NCBI GenBank assembly: GCA_963720645.1
Contig: CAVRFX010000019.1
Coordinates: 558,001-622,000 of the forward strand
DNA length: 64,000 bases
Direction: 5' to 3'
Origin: RYN-230 sp963720645
GTDB taxonomy: Bacteria > Actinomycetota > Actinomycetes > Streptosporangiales > Streptosporangiaceae
Shown piece by piece: positions 26,898-37,707 of the stretch. The notes below the pieces were generated by a model. That model saw nothing but the letters and a program-made list of their open reading frames with translations. It was not told the origin of the DNA and did no database searches. Position 1 is the stretch's first letter. The number at the start of each line of letters is the position of its first letter. Both the position numbers and the translations under genes were made by a program.

Positions 26898-28510
26898 TCA
26901 GCGGCAGGCGTTCTGGGCGGCGGTCGCGGACGGCACGCCGGTGGAGGTCGCGCCCGGGGTCGGCGTGGGCGTGGTCCCCGAGGTCACCGAGTAGCCGGTG
27001 GCGCCCAGCAGCACCCGCACCCTGGCCAGGCCCTTCACCTGCTTCAGTGAGCCGCCCGGGATGACCTTCTGGACCAGCTTGGCCGCGGCCAGGTGCCCGG
27101 GCGGGTACTCGATCAGGGTCTGGCTGATGTCGTGCACCGGCCAGGTCAGCCCGTCCTTGACCGGGAAGCCCAGCTGGGCCAGGTCGGCGCCGGTGCTGGC
27201 GGACAGGCCGCCGATCAGGGTCCCGTTCCAGACCTCGACCGGCACCTGGCTGCGGTGCAGCTTCGGGCCTGGCTGCCCTGCGGGGCACGGGCTTCGGCTT
27301 GGTGGCCGGCTGGTCGTTCTTCAGCTCGCTGAACAGGGCCCGCGACTCCGGCGTGTCCCACAGCACCGCCAGCTGGCCGTCCGGGGCCTGGTAGTTGTAG
27401 TTCGACAGCGGCACGGTCATGAACCGGACGTGGCTGGGGGAGATGCCGCGCATCTGGTCCGCCAGCGCGGCCACGTTGAGCCCCTGGTCGACCTTGATCG
27501 CGGACAGTGCGGCGTGCAGGAAATGGTCCAGCTTGACCGGGTTGGCCAGGGTCCCGGAGCTGATCGCCTCGGTGAGCATCGAGGACAGCAGGCGCTGCTG
27601 GTCCTGGATCCGGGCCAGGTCCGAGGTGGCGAACGAATGGCGGTCCCGGGCGTACTCCAGCGCCGTGATCCCGTTCACGTGGTGCACCCCCTTGGACAGG
27701 TGCAGCCCGCTGTAGGAGTCGTCCACCGCGAACGGCAGGCAGATGTTGACCCCGCCCAGGGCGTCGATGACCTTCACGAAGCCGAGGAAGTTGACCTGGA
27801 TGAAGTCGTTGATGGTCAGCCCGGTGTTCAGCTCCACGGTCTTGACCACGAGCTGCGGGCCGCCCAGCCCGTAGGCCGCGTTGATCTTGTTCATGCCGTG
27901 CCCGGGGATGTTGACCCACGAGTCGCGGGGCAGGCTGATGACCGTGACCCGGCTGCGGTCGCCGGACACGTGGATCAGCATCATCGTGTCGGAGTTGGAG
28001 CTGACCGCCCGGCCCACGTGCAGGGCCAGCTGCTGGTGGCGGGTCAGCCCGGAGCGCTGGTCCACCCCGGCCAGCAGCACGTTCAGCGGCCCGCTCGCCG
28101 GGGTGCCCGGCGGTGCCGGCGTTGACCCGGCCGATCGTGTCGTTGATGTAGCTGGTGAAGCCCCAGGCGGTCCCGGCGATGAACAGCACCACCGCGGACA
28201 GGGCGCCGATCACGGTGAGCATGAGGCGGCGCTGCCTGGCCTTGCGGCCCGCGGCGATGCGGGTCATCAGGCGCTGCTGCGCGGTGGACGGCCCGGTCCG
28301 CCGCCCGGCGCGGGGCGGGGGAGCGGCGCTGGGCGGACCCGCCCGGCTGGCTGTCCCGGCCCGCTCACTGGCTGCATCCGGGACACCCGGCGGCGGGCTG
28401 GCGCCGGGTGGGGCGCCCGGCTTCGCCCCGGGCGCATGACGGGAACCGGAACCGGCCATCCAGCCAGGTTCACGGTGTCCACCCATCGCGCCGTCGCCGT
28501 TGTCGGTCAT
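26898..28510 (-). CDS. LytR-CpsA-Psr (LCP) family cell-wall glycan ligase (two frameshifts)
   Basis: LCP enzymes attach secondary wall polymers to peptidoglycan outside the membrane. ATG 28510 follows GGGGGG. The order is a disordered Pro/Gly-rich cytoplasmic N-terminus, a membrane helix ('LMLTVIGALSAVVLFIAGTA'), a shift near 28112, the LCP domain with 'VISLPRDSWVNIPGHGMNKIN', 'GGVNICLPFAVDD' and 'ALEYARDRHSF', which carries the phosphate-binding Arg, and after a shift near 27270 a LytR_C domain ('PVEVWNGTLIGGL') and a Thr/Pro tail. All expected parts are present and collinear. It may ligate the glycan of the adjacent cluster. Confidence 0.85.
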
Positions 28511-28617
28511 CGGCCCCCCAGATGCCCGGCCTCTCAGTAGGCTAGCGCGGCGACCGGCAATTGGCCGGGAGGCCCGGCGTGTCCGGGGGATTGCCGGTGA
28601 CAACCGTGACCGGCGTC

Positions 28618-30899
28618 TTACCCCGCGGGCGGCTCCGGGTCGCGCGGCAGGCCGAGCATCCGCTCGCCGATGATGTTCAGCTGGATGTCGGTGGTCCCCC
28701 CGCCGATGGTCAGCGCCCGGGTCAGCAGGACCTGCCGGGCCCAGTCGAGCCGCCCGGCCGGACGGCCCGCCCCGCGCAGGCTGCCGCCGGGCGCCCTGCA
28801 TGGCCCAGCACAACTCGGCGATCTGCTGGGCGTGCCGCATGCCGAGCAGCTTGCGGACGCTGCCGGTGGCCCCCGGCTCGGTCCCGGACAGCTGCTTCAG
28901 CGTGACCCGCATGCCGAGCAGGTCGATCGCGTGGCCCTCGGCACACCAGCCGCCCGGCCGCCTCGAGCCAGGCCTGCCGGGCCTGCTCGTCCAGCCCGCG
29001 CAGCACCTCCAGCAGTTCCGGCGATGCCGGAGCCGAACGTCCAGGTCCGCGACAGCGACACCCGCTCGTTGGCCAGCGTGGTCCTGGCCACCCGCCAGCC
29101 GTCGTCCGACCTCGCCGACCACGCAGGTCGTCCGGCACCAACACCTCGTCCAGGAAGACCTGGTTGAACAGGGCGTCGCCGGTCATCTCGCGCAGCGGGC
29201 GGACCTCACGCCCGGTGAGGTCATGTCCACCAGGAAGTAGCTGATGCCGTCGTGCCTCGGCGCGGCCGGATCGGTCCGGGCGATGCAGATGGCCCAGTCC
29301 GCCTCCTTGGCCAGCGAGGTCCAGATCTTCTGGCCGGTGATCCGCCAGCCCGCCGTCCGCCCGCTCGGCACCCGTTCCGCCCGGGTCGTCAGCCCGGCCA
29401 GGTCCGAGCCGGCGCCCGGCTCGCTGAACAGCTGGCACCAGGTGAGCTCGCCCCGCAGCGTGGCGGGCAGGAAACGCTCCTGCTGCGGCCGGCGTGCCGT
29501 ACTGGACGAGGGCGGGCACCACCCAGGCGCCGATGAGCAGGGCCGGCGGCCCGCAGCCCGGCCGGCCTTCATCTCCTGGGCGATGACCAGCTGCTCGAGC
29601 GGCCCGGCCGCGCGGCCCCAGGGCCGGGGCAGGTGCGGCATCACCCAGCCGCCCGGCTGCCAGCCGCGGCGTGTCCGCTCCGGCGGGCTCAGCGCCGCGA
29701 TCGCGGCCAGTTCGGCGCGGATCTGGTGCGCGGAAGCTCGGCGTCGCGTCGGGCAGATCGACCTCGGACGGGCCGGCGCGCGCCGCCGAGGGCCAGCTCG
29801 GCGACCCGCTCGCGCCCACGCCCCCGACGGGCCCGAGCAGCGCCCGCAGCGAAAGCGCGCGCCGGTAGTAGAGGTGGGCGGGGTGCTCCCAGGTGTAGCC
29901 GATCCCGCCGAGCACCTGGATGCACTCGTGTGCGCAGCGACACCGCGGCGTCGAGCGCGATGACCGCCGCCACGGCCGCGGCGAAGTCCGCGCTGCGGCG
30001 CCGTGGCGTCCCGGCGTCGCAGCGCGCAGGCGGCGCAGCATCCCAGGCGGCCGCGGCGGCCTGCTCGGCCGCGGTGAGCATCCGGGCGCACCGGTGCTTG
30101 ACCCCCTGGAACTGGCCGATCGGCCGGCCGAACTGGTGCCGGATCCTTGGCGTATTCCGCCGCCGTCTGCACCGCCCAGTCCGCGATGCCGCACGCCTCC
30201 GCGCCGAACAGGGTTGCCGCGACGCCGGTGATGGCGGCCCGGTCGATGCCGGGGAGTACCCGGTCGGCGGGCACCGCGGACCCGGCTCGGCCGCGACCCT
30301 GGCCAGCGGGCCGGGTCAGGTCCAGGCTGTCGAGCCGCTGGTGACGGCCAGGTCGCGTCGGCGGCCGCCCACGGCCCACCCTCGCCGTCGGCTCCGGTCA
30401 CCGGCAGGATCAGCAGGTCGGCCATGGCCTCCGCCGAGCACCGGGCCAGACTCGCCGTCGATGATCAGGCCGCCGCCGGTCCCGGCGGCCGGTCAGCCCG
30501 GCGGCCAGCGCGACGGCCCCGGAGAGCGAGCCGTCGGCCAGGCCGGCCAGCAGCTTGGCCAGTCGGCCCGGCATGCCGCGCGGCCGGTCGCCGACCTGGC
30601 CAGCAGCGCGCTGGCGAGCACCGTGGGCAGGAAGCCGCCCGGGACCAGGGCGCGGCCCAGTTCCTCGAGCGCGACGGCGAGCTCGCGGAGCCCGAAGCCC
30701 TGGCCGCCGGACTCCTCCGGCAGGTGCAGGCCGAGCAGGCCCTGCCCGGCCAGGCGGGCCCGAGCACGCCCGGTACTGCGCCGCGCCGCCGTCGGTGCCG
30801 TCCGCGGCGGCCCGGACACCTCGGGGGGCAGTGCCGCTCGGCCCAGCCGCGTACCGCGCGGCCAGCTCCAGGTGCTCTTCGCTGACAGCCGAGCGCCAT
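28618..30899 (-). CDS. Acyl-CoA dehydrogenase, double-length FadE type (many frameshifts)
   Basis: An FAD enzyme that oxidises acyl-CoA. Reading across frames on the minus strand gives two tandem dehydrogenase domains. The first has 'LGLHLPEESGGQGFGLRELAVALEELGRA' and then 'ATLFGAEACGIADWAVQTAAEYA' and 'CIQVLGGIGYTWEHPAHLYYRRA'. The second has 'LTWCQLFSEPGAGSDLAGL', 'WRITGQKIWTSLA' and an ending 'ALTIGGGTTDIQLNIIGERMLGLP'. The span of about 760 residues matches actinobacterial fused FadEs of the FadE34 sort. At least five indels break it, more than in any neighbour, so it could be a true pseudogene or a poorly resolved stretch. I use the ATG at 30899 as the start. Confidence 0.7.
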
Positions 30900-30989
30900 G
30901 GTTCACCTCGCTGTGGGAGCTCGGGCCCGTGCGGAATGTAAGGCGAACGGACACCGAAGCATGGAACCGGCCGGGTCAACAATGGGTAG

Positions 30990-31857
30990 ATGCAGCCAGA
31001 GCCGCCTGCAGGTGGTTCCCCGCGACGGGCCCGACACCGGCCAGCACCCGGCCGCCGCGCCCGGTCGGCAGCAGCCGGATGCTCCGCCCGCCGCACCCCG
31101 GCCGGGTCCGTAACCCGGTCTGGTATGCGCTGGTGCACCAGGCCGAGCTGGCCGGGCACGAGCGCCGCGGGCGACGTCCGCAAGGTCGTGCCCGCCTGGC
31201 GGCGCAGCACCCCGGGCGAGCACCGCTGGCCGGTCACCATCAGCGTGATCATCGCCATCGTCCTGCAGCGGCTGCTGCCGGGCCAGCTGGCCCTGCGCCC
31301 GCTGCCGAGGTGGCTGCTGCCCGTCCTGGAGGGCGCGTGCTGGTCGGCCTGGCCGTCGCCAACCCGGTGCGGATCGAGCGGCGGGGCGTGTTCGTGCGCT
31401 GGGCCAGCATCGTGCTGATCCTGCTGATCACGCGGCCAACGCGGCATCCGCGGTGCTGCTGATCCGGGAGATCATCAAGGGCGGCACGGCCCCGAGTCCG
31501 CCGGGCCGCTGCTCGCCTCCGGCGCGGCGATCTGGGTCACCAACGTCATCGCGTTCGCCCTCTGGTACTGGGAGTTCGACCGCGGCGGCCCGGTGCACCG
31601 GGCCCACGGCACCTTCCGTACCTGGACTTCCTGTTCCCGCAGATGACGATCGAGCGAGCTGACCCCGCCCGACTGGGAGCCGCGGTTCGTGGACTACCTG
31701 TACCTGTCGTTCACCAACGCCACCGCGTTCAGCCCGACCGACGTGATGCCGCTGGCGCGCTGGGCCAAGCTCACCATGCTGGTCCAGTCGGCGGTGTCGC
31801 TCGTCGCTGGGCGCGCTGGTCATCGCCCGTGCGGTGAACATCCTGCCGATCCGCTGA
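30990..31857 (+). CDS. DUF1345-like membrane protein (frameshifted)
   Basis: Collinear pieces in different frames give 'HRWPVTISVIIAIVLQRLLPG', 'VRWASIVLILLITAANAAS', 'IWVTNVIAFALWYWEFDRGGP', 'DYLYLSFTNATAFSPTDVMPL' and 'LVQSAVSLVVGALVIARAVN' to a stop at 31855-31857. The product has about six hydrophobic helices. The DYLYLSFTNATAF...T segment is typical of DUF1345-like actinobacterial proteins of unknown, possibly channel-related function. The start is uncertain. At least three indels, as in the adjacent FadE, suggest a locally poor sequence. Confidence 0.55.
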
Positions 31858-31979
31858 CCGGCCGCGGGATCCGCCGCGGCGCCCATGGCGATCCCGGTTA
31901 CCAACGGGTATCATGGCATTTGTTACTCGCCGGTAGCAGCCATGGAAGCACCTGGACTGCTGAGGAATGGGGGCGGCCT

Positions 31980-33819
31980 ATGGGCCACTACAAGAGCAAC
32001 CTGCGCGACATCGAGTTCAACCTGTTCGAGGTGCTGCGCCGCCAGGACCTGCTCGGCCGTGAGCCCTACCCGGATGTCGACGAGGAGACCGCCCGCGGCA
32101 TCCTCGACGAGGTGAACCGGCTGGCCGCCGGCCCGATCGCCGAGTCCTTCGCGGACGCCGACCGCAACCCGCCGGTGTTCGACCCGGACACCGCGTCGGT
32201 GCGGATGCCGGAGAGCTTCAAGAAGTCGTTCGCGGCGTTCATGGACGCCGAGTGGTTCCGCCTCGACCTCCCGGCGGAGCTGGGCGGGATCGCCGCCCCG
32301 CGCACGCTGGCCTGGTCGGTGGCCGAGCTCATCCTGGGCGCCAACCCCGCGGTCTGGATGTACTCGGGCGGCCCGAACTTCGCCCAGGTGCTGTGGGCCA
32401 TCGGCACCCCGGAGCAGCGGCGGTTCGCCCAGCAGGCCATCGACCGCAAGTGGGGCAGCACGATGGTGCTGACCGAGCCGGAAGCCGGCTCGGACGTGGG
32501 GGCCGGCCGGACCAGGGCCATCGAGCAGCCCGACGGGACCTGGCACATCGAGGGCGTCAAGCGGTTCATCACCAGCGCCGAGCACGACATGTCCGAGAAC
32601 ATCTTCCACCTGGTGCTGGCCCGCCCCGAGGGCGCCGGGCCCGGGCACCAAGGGCCTGTCCATGTTCCTGGTGCCCAAGTACCTGGTCGGCCCGGACGGC
32701 GAGCTCGGCGAGCGCAACGGCGTCCGGGTCACCGGGGTCGAGCACAAGATGGGCCTGAAGGCCTCCACCACCTGCGAGCTCACCTTCGGCGCGGACCGCC
32801 CGGCGGTCGGCACCCTGGTCGGCGGGGTGCACGACGGCATCCGGCAGATGTTCCTGATCATCGAGCACGCCCGGATGATGGTCGGCACCAAGGCCATCGC
32901 CACGCTGTCCACCGGCTACCTGAACGCGCTGGAGTACGCCAGGCAGCGGGTCCAGGGCGCGGACATGACCCAGATGACGGACAAGACCGCGCCGCGGGTG
33001 ACGATCATCCACCACCCCGACGTCCGCCGGATGCTGATGATGCAGAAGGCGTACGCCGAGGGCATGCGCGCGCTGGTGCTGTACACCGCCTCCTGGCAGG
33101 ACGCGGTGCAGATCGCGAAGGCCGGCGGCGGGACCGGGCCCGGCAGCCCGGGTGACCTCGCCGTGCGCGTCAACGACCTGCTGCTGCCGATCGTCAAGGG
33201 TGTCGGCTCCGAGCGCGCCTACGAGCTGCTCACGCTGTCCCTGCAGACCTACGGCGGCTCGGGCTTCATCCAGGACTTCCCGGCCGAGCAGTACATCCGG
33301 GACGCCAAGATCGACAGCCTCTACGAGGGCACCACCGCGATCCAGGGCATGGACCTGTTCTTCCGCAAGACCCTCCGTGACCAGGGGGTCGCGCTGGGCG
33401 CCGTGCTCGGCGAGATCAAGGAGTTCGCGGCCGGCGAGGCCGGGAACGGGCGGCTGAAGACCGAGCGCGCCGCGCTGTCCGCCGCGGTCGCGGACGTCGA
33501 GGCCATGGTCGCGGCCATGTCCGGGTACGCGCTCGCCTCGCTGGAGCAGCCCGCCGAGGTCTACAAGGCCGGGCTGAACAGCACCCGGCTGCTGATGGCC
33601 CTGGGCGACCTGCTCATCGGCTGGCTGCTCGCCCGGCAGGCCGAGGTCGCGATCCGCGCCCTGGACGACGGGGCGGGCCGCGACCAGGCGTTCTACCAGG
33701 GCAAGCTGGCCACGGCGCGGTTCTTCGCCGAGACGGTGCTGCCCCGGCTGGCGGTGGAGCGCCAGATCGCCGAGACCACCACGCTGGACCTGATGGAGCT
33801 GCCGGAAGAGGCGTTCTAG
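31980..33819 (+). CDS. Acyl-CoA dehydrogenase with C-terminal extension (one frameshift)
   Basis: This is an FAD-dependent acyl-CoA dehydrogenase with the PF12806-type C-terminal domain, as in FadE5. The ATG at 31980 follows GGGGGCGG. Motifs are 'TMVLTEPEAGSDVG' and 'WHIEGVKRFITSAEHD'; after a one-base shift near 32640 come 'GVEHKMGLKASTTCELTF', 'SLQTYGGSGFIQDFPAEQYIRD' and the catalytic-Glu motif 'YEGTTAIQGMDL'. The total is about 613 residues, the usual size. Its stop overlaps that of the convergent Dabb gene. With bkdABC nearby, a role in branched-chain or fatty-acid degradation is likely. Confidence 0.88.
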
Positions 33820-34109
33820 AAGGAGTACTGCACCGCCGCGCGCTGGCTGACGATCGGGGTCACGTACTTCCCGATGATGTCCCGGTGCACCGGATGGTCC
33901 CGGTACACCAGGTAGTCCTCCGCGTTGTCGAAGTCCGCGACCACCGCGAACTGGTAGTTGCCCGGGTTCATCCCCGCGTCCGGGCCCACGTCGTAGGCCT
34001 TGATCTGCCCGATGGTGCCCGGCAGCGTGCGCAGCTGCCGGGCGAGTTCCTGCGTCTGCTCCCCGGTGGTCTCCGGGGTGAACGTGAACAGCACAACGTG
34101 CCGGAACAT
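33816..34109 (-). CDS. Dabb (stress-response A/B barrel) domain protein
   Basis: A 97-residue single-domain protein with the Dabb start 'MFRHVVLFTFTPE', a middle 'YDVGPDAGMNPGNYQFAVVADF' and 'YLVYRDHPVHRDI'. Such proteins form dimeric ferredoxin-like barrels; their substrate is usually unknown. It lies just after the E2 subunit gene of the 2-oxoacid dehydrogenase? No: by direction of transcription it follows bkdC by 16 bases and is probably the last gene of that operon. Confidence 0.85.
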   Translation of the reverse strand: MFRHVVLFTFTPETTGEQTQELARQLRTLPGTIGQIKAYDVGPDAGMNPGNYQFAVVADFDNAEDYLVYRDHPVHRDIIGKYVTPIVSQRAAVQYSF

Positions 34110-34125
34110 CCGTGATCCCTTCCGG

Positions 34126-35546
34126 TCAGCCCCACGCCAGCATGCGCAGGGGGTCGTGGAGCATCGCCCCGATGTCCCGGAGCGCGGCCGAGCCCAGGTC
34201 GCCGTCGATGATCCGGTGGTCGAACGAGAGCGACAGGGTCGTCACCTTGCGCACCGCGAGCTGGCCGTCCACCACCCAGGGTGCGTCCCTGATCTGCCCG
34301 AAGGCCAGGATGGCCGCTTCCGGCGGGGTGATGATCGGGGTTCCCGCATCCACCCCGAACACGCCCACGTTGGTGATCGTGATCGTGCCGCCGGTCAGGT
34401 CGGCCGGTGACGCCTGGCCCGCCCGGGCCGTGTCGGCCAGGCCGGCCAGCGCCCGGGCCAGCGCGGGCAGGCTCATCAGGTGCGCGCCCTTGATGGTGGG
34501 CACGATCAGCCCGCGCTCGGTGGCGGCGGCGATGCCCAGGTTCACGTAGTGCTTGACCACGATCTCCTGCGCGTCCTCGTCCCAGGTCGAGTTGATCATC
34601 GGGTGCCGCGCGACGGCGGTCAGCAGGGCCCGGGCCACCAGCAGCAGCGGTGACACCCGGACTCCGGCGAACTCCGGCAGGTCCCGCAGCCGCCGCACCG
34701 CCTCGACCGTGGCCTCGACATCGACCTGCAGGAACTCGGTGACGTGCGGGGCCTGCCGGGCGCTCGCGGCCACCGCGGCCGCGGTGTGCTTGCGCACGCC
34801 CCGGATGGGAATCCGTTCTTCCCGCAGCACCGCCGGCCCGGCCGCTCCCGGTGCGGCCGCCTCCGGGACGGCCGCCCCGGCCGCCTGCTGCACGTCGTCC
34901 CGGGTGATGGACCCGCCCGGCCCGCTGCCGGCCAGCCCGCCCAGGTCCACGCCCAGCTCCCGGGCCAGCTTGCGCACCGGCGGCTTCGCCAGCACGCTCG
35001 CGTGGCCGCCCGCCGCACCGTTGCCGGTGGCGGGCGCGGTCTCCGCAACGGAACCGTTCCCGGCCGGTGCCTTGCGTGCCCGCCGGGTGGTCGCGCCGGC
35101 CTTGACGCCGTAGCCGACCAGCACGGCCTGCCGTTCCTCGGCGGGGGGGACCGGCGGGATCAGATCCTCAGACGAGGGGCGCGGCCCGGCCGCCGCGATG
35201 GCCGCGGGGTCGTCCGCCGGGGTGGCGGCCGGCGGCCGGGGCAGCGGGAGCGGCGGGTGCCGGGCCGCCCGGCGGCGGCGCGGCGCCTGGCACGTCCACC
35301 GCGATGATCGGCGTGCCCACGTCCACGGTCTGGCCCTCGGGGACCAGCAGCGCGGCCACCACGCCCGCGTACGGGCTGGGCAGCTCGACCACGGCCTTGG
35401 CCGTCTCGATGTCCACGATGATCTGGTTCACGGTCACGGTGTCGCCCGGCTTGACCCGCCAGGTGACGATGTCCGCCTCGGTCAGCCCCTCGCCCACATC
35501 GGGGAGCCGGAACTCCCGGCGCCCGGTAGGTAACAGACTCGGTCAT
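34126..35546 (-). CDS. bkdC: 2-oxoacid dehydrogenase E2, dihydrolipoamide acyltransferase (two frameshifts)
   Basis: The E2 core transfers the acyl group from lipoamide to CoA. ATG 35546 follows AAAGGGGG, but the frame shifts within ten codons (about 35520) into the lipoyl domain 'REFRLPDVGEGLTEADIV', with the lipoylated Lys in 'VDIETAKAVVEL'. After a second shift near 35200 come the peripheral-subunit-binding domain 'PPVRKLARELGVDLGGLAGSGPGG' (shown split by frame) and the catalytic domain, ending with the His-Asp motif 'LSFDHRIIDGDLGSAAL'. It follows E1 alpha and E1 beta directly. The branched-chain assignment rests on operon type and neighbours. Confidence 0.85.
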
Positions 35547-35559
35547 CAGCGACCCCCTT

Positions 35560-36543
35560 TCAGACGGTGAAGGTGCGGTCCACGGCGTCCAGCACGCGGT
35601 CCAGGTCGGGGAGAAAGTGATCCTCCAGCCGCGACGGCGGGTACGGGGTGGAGAAGCCGCCCACCCGCAGCACCGGCGATTCCAGCTGGTAGAAGCACTC
35701 CTGCGTGATGCGGGCCGCGAGCTCCGCGCCCAGCCCGCCGGTGACCGGGGCCTCGTGGGCCACCACGCACCGGCCGGTGCGCCGCACCGACCCGCAGATG
35801 GTCTCCAGGTCCAGCGGGGAGAGCGACCGCAGGTCGATGACCTCGATCGAGCGGCCCTCGGCCCGGGCGGCCACCGCCGACTCCACGCAGGTCCGGACCA
35901 TCGGGCCGTAACACAGCAGGGTCACGTCGGTGCCGTCCAGCACGATCCTGGAGCGGTCCAGCGGCAGCGCGCCGGCCAGGTCGGCGGCCGCGTCCACCTC
36001 GGCCTTGTCCCAGTAGCGGCGCTTCGGCTCGAAGAAGATGACCGGGTCGTCGCAGCGGATCGACTGCTGGATCATCACGTACGCGTCCGTGGAGTTGGCG
36101 CAGGCCACCACGCGCAGCCCCCCGATGTGCGCGAACAGCGCCTCCGGGGACTCGCTGTGATGCTCCACCGCGCCGATCCCGCCGCCGCACGGGATCCGGA
36201 CCGTCACGGGCATGGTCAGCTGGCCCAGCGAGCGCAGCCGCATCTTGGCCAGCTGGCTGACGATCTGGTCGAAGGCCGGGAACACGAACCCGTCGAACTG
36301 GATCTCGCACACCGGCCGGTAGCCGCGCAGCGCCAGCCCGATCGCGGTGCCGATGATGGCGGACTCGGCGAGCGGCGTGTCCACCACGCGGTCCTCGCCG
36401 AAGTCCTTCTGCAGGCCGTCGGTGACCCGGAACACGCCGCCGAGCTTGCCCACGTCCTCGCCCATCACGAGCACGCGGGGGTCGTCCTCGAGGGCCCTGC
36501 GCAGGCCGGCGTTGAGCGCCTTGGACAGCGTCAAGACCGTCAT
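35560..36543 (-). CDS. bkdB: 2-oxoacid dehydrogenase E1 component, beta subunit
   Basis: This transketolase-like subunit pairs with E1 alpha to decarboxylate a branched-chain 2-oxoacid using thiamine diphosphate. It is intact at 327 residues: 'VLVMGEDVGKLGGVFRVTDGL', 'VDTPLAESAIIGTAIGLALRG' (catalytic Glu region), 'GGIGAVEHHSESPEALFAHI' and 'VVAHEAPVTGGLGAELAARI'. Its ATG at 36543 overlaps the E1 alpha stop by 4 bp, implying coupled translation and equal subunit supply. Confidence 0.92.
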   Translation of the reverse strand: MTVLTLSKALNAGLRRALEDDPRVLVMGEDVGKLGGVFRVTDGLQKDFGEDRVVDTPLAESAIIGTAIGLALRGYRPVCEIQFDGFVFPAFDQIVSQLAKMRLRSLGQLTMPVTVRIPCGGGIGAVEHHSESPEALFAHIGGLRVVACANSTDAYVMIQQSIRCDDPVIFFEPKRRYWDKAEVDAAADLAGALPLDRSRIVLDGTDVTLLCYGPMVRTCVESAVAARAEGRSIEVIDLRSLSPLDLETICGSVRRTGRCVVAHEAPVTGGLGAELAARITQECFYQLESPVLRVGGFSTPYPPSRLEDHFLPDLDRVLDAVDRTFTV

Positions 36544-37694
36544 CGGTCCTCCTCCCCGGCGAACGAGTCGAGGTAGGCCGCGTACTGCTCGCGCTCCGCG
36601 TCCAGCAGCGCGTTCGGCCCGGCGTAGACGTTCTCGAAGATAGCCAGCGGCCCCGGGTCCGGCATCTCCAGGCAGGACTGGCGGACCCGGCCGCCCAGCT
36701 CGTCCGCCTCGGCGTCCACCCCCTCCAGGAACGCTGCGTCGGCGGCGCCGGTGCGGACGAGGTAGGCCTTGACCCGCTCGATCGGGTCCTTCAGCTTCCA
36801 CGCCTCCAGCTCGCTGGCCAGCCGGTACCGGGTCGGGTCGTCGGTCGTGGTGTGGGCACCCATCCGGTAGGTGAACGCCTCGATGAGCGTGGGGCCCTGG
36901 CCTTCCCGGGCCGCCTGCATGGCCTTCCTGGTCACCGCCAGGCAGGCCAGCACGTCGTTGCCGTCCACCCGCAGGCCGGGGAAGCCGAACCCGCTCGCCC
37001 GCTGGTAGAGCGGGATGCGGCTCTGCCGCTCGAGCGGCTCGGAGATGGCCCACTGGTTGTTCTGGCAGAAGAACACGACGGGCGCGTTGAACACCGACGC
37101 CCAGATGAACGCCTCGTTGACGTCGCCCTGGCTGGTGGCGCCGTCCCCGAAGTAGACGATGACCGCCTCCCCGTCCTCGCCCACCGCGCCGTCGCGCTGG
37201 ATGCCCATCGCGTACCCGGTGGCGTGCAGCGTCTGCGCGCCGATCACGATCGTGTACAGGTGGAACTGGTGCGCGGCCGGGTCCCAGCCGCCGTGGCTGA
37301 CCCCGCGGAACAGCTCCAGCAGCCGGCTCGGGTCCAGCCCGCGGCACCAGGCCACGCCGTGCTCGCGGTAGGTGGGGAAGGCCATGTCCCGCGGCCCGAG
37401 CGCGCGGCCCGAGCCCACCTGGGCCGCTTCCTGCCCGAGCAGCGAGGCCCAGATGCCGAGCTCGCCCTGCCGCTGCAGGGCGATGGCCTCCGTGTCGATC
37501 CGGCGGACCAGGACCAGGTCCCGGTAGAGCTCCTTCACGTTGTCGGTGGTGAGCTCCAGCGGGTAGTCCGGATGCTCGACCCGCTCACCCTCGGGGGTGA
37601 GCAGCTGGATGGTTTCGGTGCGTGGTCCCGGCGGCCGGTCCAGGCCTCCCGGGCTTCCCGGTGCGGTGACCGCACCGTCGGCGTCGACGGTCAC
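36540..37694 (-). CDS. bkdA: 2-oxoacid dehydrogenase E1 component, alpha subunit
   Basis: GTG 37694 follows GAGGGAG; an ATG at 37733 would lengthen it by 13 residues into the repeat region and has no site. The thiamine-diphosphate motif starts with GDG in 'VIVYFGDGATSQGDVNEAF' and closes with NN in 'VVFFCQNNQWAIS'. 'PTLIEAFTYRMGAHTTTDD' is typical of branched-chain E1 alpha. It is 384 residues and intact. First gene of bkdABC, divergent from purS across a promoter region with direct repeats. Confidence 0.92.
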   Translation of the reverse strand: MTVDADGAVTAPGSPGGLDRPPGPRTETIQLLTPEGERVEHPDYPLELTTDNVKELYRDLVLVRRIDTEAIALQRQGELGIWASLLGQEAAQVGSGRALGPRDMAFPTYREHGVAWCRGLDPSRLLELFRGVSHGGWDPAAHQFHLYTIVIGAQTLHATGYAMGIQRDGAVGEDGEAVIVYFGDGATSQGDVNEAFIWASVFNAPVVFFCQNNQWAISEPLERQSRIPLYQRASGFGFPGLRVDGNDVLACLAVTRKAMQAAREGQGPTLIEAFTYRMGAHTTTDDPTRYRLASELEAWKLKDPIERVKAYLVRTGAADAAFLEGVDAEADELGGRVRQSCLEMPDPGPLAIFENVYAGPNALLDAEREQYAAYLDSFAGEEDR

Positions 37695-37707
37695 GTGCCA
37701 CTCCCTC

